DNA of 15,363 nt from an uncultured Clostridia bacterium (lineage in GTDB: Bacteria; Bacillota; Clostridia; Oscillospirales; Oscillospiraceae): positions 1-15,363 of the forward strand of contig CAKNZJ010000216.1 in the NCBI GenBank assembly GCA_932222125.1. The letters run 5' to 3'. The stretch's first letter is position 1, and each line of letters begins with the position of its first letter. Made by a program: the position numbers and the translations under genes. Of the stretch, positions 13,656-15,363 are shown piece after piece. A model generated the notes under the pieces. It had not been told where the DNA came from and did no database searches. It saw only the letters and a list, made by a program, of their open reading frames with translations.

Positions 13656-13838
13656 CGCCCCTCCAATCCCTTATGTGTATGGGAGGATGCAGCCGGCAAA
13701 GGCGGGAAACGCTGCAAACAAGCGGAAAGCGGACCTTCCTTATCCTTTCAGTGAGACATAAGGACCCTTTCCCGGTTTCCATAAAAGGAAAAAGTTTTTT
13801 GCAGGAAATGTAGCGGGAAAAAGTCTGTATACAGGGGG

Positions 13839-13867
13839 TTGTAAGTAAAACCCAAACCTGCTATAAT
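13839..13867 (+). promoter_or_regulatory. Sigma-A-type promoter for the three-hairpin RNA
   Basis: TTGTAA (13839-13844), a 17-base spacer and consensus TATAAT (13862-13867). The expected start lies about 10 bases before the first hairpin. Confidence 0.65.
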
Positions 13868-13873
13868 TGCTAT

Positions 13874-13982
13874 TGTAAAAAAGTGCGGACCGGCAGCAGA
13901 CGGTCCGCATCCATCGCAAGCCGGCAGAGGAATAGTCCTCTGCCGGCTTTCTTAGCGGCTGTCATAGACAGGCCGCTTTTTT
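13874..13982 (+). ncRNA. Candidate small RNA of about 110 nt: three stem-loops ending in a terminator
   Basis: Hairpin A pairs 13883-13892 with 13901-13910 (ten pairs, one G-T, 8-base loop). Hairpin B pairs 13918-13930 with 13937-13949 (13 perfect pairs, loop AATAGT). Hairpin C pairs 13954-13959 with 13972-13977 and TGTC (13960-13963) with GACA (13967-13970), and is followed by six T's (13977-13982). With the promoter just upstream this is a complete transcription unit with no ORF. It could act in trans, or be a leader/attenuator for the DUF6870-like gene and recombinase downstream, since the terminator lies 30 bases before that gene. The family is not recognised. Confidence 0.65.
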
Positions 13983-14012
13983 CATACTCTTGTCCAAAAG
14001 GGGGAATGTGGC

Positions 14013-14261
14013 ATGATGGAAAAGGATCTGGAACTCATGCGGGAAATGGATGTACGGGAGATCGACCCTGACACGCTCCCGGATATTGCGGATATTCGGG
14101 TGGATACATCGCTGCCGCCGGAGCAGCGGATGGCCAGCGTCCTCCAGCAGATGAACGGGAATCCCTACTTTTTCCGCAGCGGGAGCCTGATCGTCAAGAC
14201 CTCTTTTCGCGGAGAGGCCCGGCTGCAAACTCTTCTGGAGAACTGCCTGGAGACATTGTAA
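14013..14261 (+). CDS. DUF6870-like small mobile-element protein
   Basis: The 82-residue acidic protein reads MMEKDLELMREMDVREIDPD, then LPDIADIRVDTSLPPEQRMA, QMNGNPYFFRSGSLIVKTSF and a final LQTLLENCLETL. The 'conserved start, D-I-R-V-D, PPEQRM, GNPYFF-G--IVK-SF' layout matches the DUF6870 proteins that sit next to serine recombinases in clostridial integrative elements. AAAAGGGGG lies about ten bases before ATG 14013; a second ATG follows immediately. Its function is unknown; context suggests a helper or regulator of excision or integration. It lies between the small-RNA terminator and the recombinase promoter. Confidence 0.75.
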   Translation: MMEKDLELMREMDVREIDPDTLPDIADIRVDTSLPPEQRMASVLQQMNGNPYFFRSGSLIVKTSFRGEARLQTLLENCLETL

Positions 14262-14278
14262 CCAAAAGCGCAATGGAT

Positions 14279-14324
14279 ATAGCCGCGCCGGATCTGAAAA
14301 ATAGCCGCGCCGGATCTGAAAAAT
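14279..14324 (+). repeat. 22-base tandem direct repeat, two copies
   Basis: The unit ATAGCCGCGCCGGATCTGAAAA occupies 14279-14300 and 14301-14322 with no mismatch, and the first two bases of a third copy follow. It lies just upstream of the recombinase promoter, five bases before its -35 box. It could be a protein-binding iteron, part of an attachment region, or a recent slippage duplication. Confidence 0.85.
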
Positions 14325-14329
14325 CAGGC

Positions 14330-14358
14330 TGGACAATCCACCGAGATTCTGTTATACT
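14330..14358 (+). promoter_or_regulatory. Recombinase promoter
   Basis: TGGACA (14330-14335), a 17-base spacer and TATACT (14353-14358), about 90 bases before the recombinase start. Confidence 0.6.
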
Positions 14359-14369
14359 GGCGGTGGATT
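14335..14369. promoter_or_regulatory. Inverted repeat around the recombinase -10 box, candidate operator
   Basis: AATCCACCG (14335-14343) and CGGTGGATT (14361-14369) are perfect nine-base inverted repeats 17 bases apart with the -10 box between them. In DNA this could be a repressor or recombinase-accessory site; in RNA only the right half would be transcribed, so a hairpin role is unlikely. Confidence 0.55.
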
Positions 14370-14447
14370 AAATCAGACAGCTCTGTGAAAGCACTTTCTG
14401 ACCGGAGCGGCTTTTTGCCGCAATATCAGGTTAGGAGGCTTGTTTTC

Positions 14448-15287
14448 ATGGAGTTTTTTTCGTGCCCCGAAACAGGGACATACCTCTGTTACGCCTATGG
14501 CCGTCTTTCCAAAAAGGATGCGGAAAAGGCGCGGAGGGAGAATGACGAAAGCAACAGCATTAAGAATCAGCGGGATCTGATTCACGAGTATATTGACCGG
14601 CACCCGGATCTGACGCTCTGTATGGAGGGCTATGACGACAATTATACCGGGACCAACTTTGACCGTCCGCATTTTCAGGAGATGATCCAGGCGGTGGAGG
14701 CGGGAAAAGTGAACTGCATCATCGTAAAGGATCTTTCCAGGTTCGGCCGGGAACACTTGGACGCTGGAAAATATATTCTGAGACTGTTTCCCGCTCTGGG
14801 CATCCGGTTTATCGCCATCACAGATGGCTATGACAGCGCCCGCCAGGACGCTTCTTCTCATATGCTCGTTTCGTTCAAAAATTTAATGAACGATAACTAT
14901 TGCCGGGATGCGTCCATCAAAATCCGCAGCCATCTGGATGTTCGGCGCCGCAACGGAAAGTTTATCGGCTCCTTTGCGGCCTACGGCTATTTTAAGGACC
15001 CGGAGGATAAAAACCATCTGCTCATTGACGAAGAAGCAGCGGCTGTGGTGCGGGATATTTTCGCATGGAAGATCTGCGGCATGAGTAACCAAGGCATTGC
15101 TAACAAACTCAATCACTTGGGTATCCTCTCCCCGATGGAATATAAGCAGGCCAACGGCGTCAAATATGGCTGCGGCTATAAGATCCATTCCAAAGCACTG
15201 TGGTCCTCTGTTGCCGTCCGGCGTATTTTGACCAGTGTGGTTTATCTGGGCGTTATGGAGCAGGCAAAACGAACAACCCCTAATTAG
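14448..15287 (+). pseudogene. Large serine recombinase, C-terminus lost
   Basis: Large serine recombinases excise and integrate mobile elements. This one starts at ATG 14448, nine bases after AGGAGG, and has the N-terminal resolvase domain: CYAYGRLSKKD with the catalytic Ser, then EGYDDNYTGTNFDRPHFQEM, CIIVKDLSRFGREHLDAGKY and IRFIAITDGYDS. The recombinase domain follows (about residues 155-279: GSFAAYGYFKDPEDKNHLLI, GMSNQGIANKLNHLGILSP, SVAVRRILTSVVYLGVMEQ). The reading stops at TAG after KRTTPN, where homologs of about 500 residues continue with a zinc ribbon and coiled coil needed for DNA binding and synapsis. The following 76 bases do not resume the homology in any frame I could see, so this looks like a break, not a single mutation. 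At 279 residues it is probably inactive. Confidence 0.86.
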
Positions 15288-15341
15288 GGAGTACTCCGCA
15301 ACCACAAACCGCAAGGGATTCAAGCGAAAGGGACGGAAATA

Positions 15342-15350
15342 TGGTATAAT
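15342..15350 (+). promoter_or_regulatory. Extended -10 promoter at the window end
   Basis: TGGTATAAT fits an extended -10 element (TG-n-TATAAT). No good -35 is seen at the usual distance. It reads out of the window toward an unseen gene and lies in DNA not related to the recombinase. Confidence 0.35.
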
Positions 15351-15363
15351 AAGTGCAAGGGAA

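Larger units (their letters stand above)
13656..14012. other. Intergenic region with hairpins and a candidate small-RNA unit
   Basis: No convincing gene in about 357 bases. The first part (13656-13830) is rich in GGAAA/GGGAAA motifs and has short stems: TCCTTAT (13737-13743) with ATAAGGA (13758-13764), and TTTCC (13776-13780) with GGAAA (13787-13791). The second part holds a promoter and three ordered hairpins, described separately. Confidence 0.6.

Noticed and set aside
14279..14324. A CRISPR or iteron array
   Set aside because: Only two copies with no spacer; too few to call an array or an origin.
14373..14861. A 162-codon minus-strand frame opposite the recombinase
   Set aside because: Shadow of the recombinase gene, which has a ribosome site and all catalytic-domain motifs.

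Overview
The window looks like part of an accessory, mobile-element-rich region of a GC-rich, gut-type Clostridia (Bacillota, probably near Oscillospiraceae/Lachnospiraceae). The inference rests on gene content: a RepA_N-type initiator, a VirD4-like coupling protein, a DUF6870-type small protein, a large serine recombinase, AGGAGG-type ribosome sites and sigma-A promoters. No rRNA or tRNA gene was seen. Gene names come from recognised motifs, not from database searches.

Layout. 1-210: tail of an unrecognised coding frame. 211-624: no gene, but a G-run cluster, a compact three-way-junction inverted repeat and four more stem-loops in direct succession. 623-823 (-): small Cro/C1-type regulator with no ordinary start codon. 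835-1604: promoter and decayed ftsH (stop at codon 2, frameshift, loss of the ATPase core, mutated zinc site). 1653-2009 (-): XRE regulator, divergent from a two-gene operon (2213-7928) encoding an MMPL/RND transporter and a secreted, membrane-anchored GLUG/coiled-coil protein; two palindromes lie in the shared control region. 8281-9585: 3' two-thirds of virD4. 9671-10598 (-): Phd/YefM-RelE/ParE toxin-antitoxin operon with a third reading frame, driven by a consensus promoter. 10695-11402: repA with a replaced C-terminus, then an unidentified open frame. 11686-11844 (-): attenuator-like leader (7-codon peptide, nested stems, intrinsic terminator) whose target gene body seems to be missing. 11935-12312 (-): XRE regulator, divergent from 12460-13655, a SLOG/DUF1273 protein translationally coupled to an exported protein with two CxxC pairs. 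13839-13982: promoter, three stem-loops and a U-tract, a good candidate small RNA. 14013-14261: DUF6870-like protein. 14279-14369: tandem repeat and a promoter inside an inverted repeat. 14448-15287: serine recombinase cut short after the recombinase domain.

Overall reading. The conjugation, replication and recombination genes are mostly partial (virD4 lacks its N-terminus, repA and the recombinase lack C-termini, ftsH is dead), so this appears to be a decayed or composite integrative element. The intact units are cargo: the XRE-MMPL-GLUG exporter locus, the toxin-antitoxin pair, and the XRE-SLOG-CxxC locus. The most unusual signals are noncoding: the stem-loop cluster at 283-624, the orphan attenuator at 11686-11844 and the small-RNA unit at 13839-13982.
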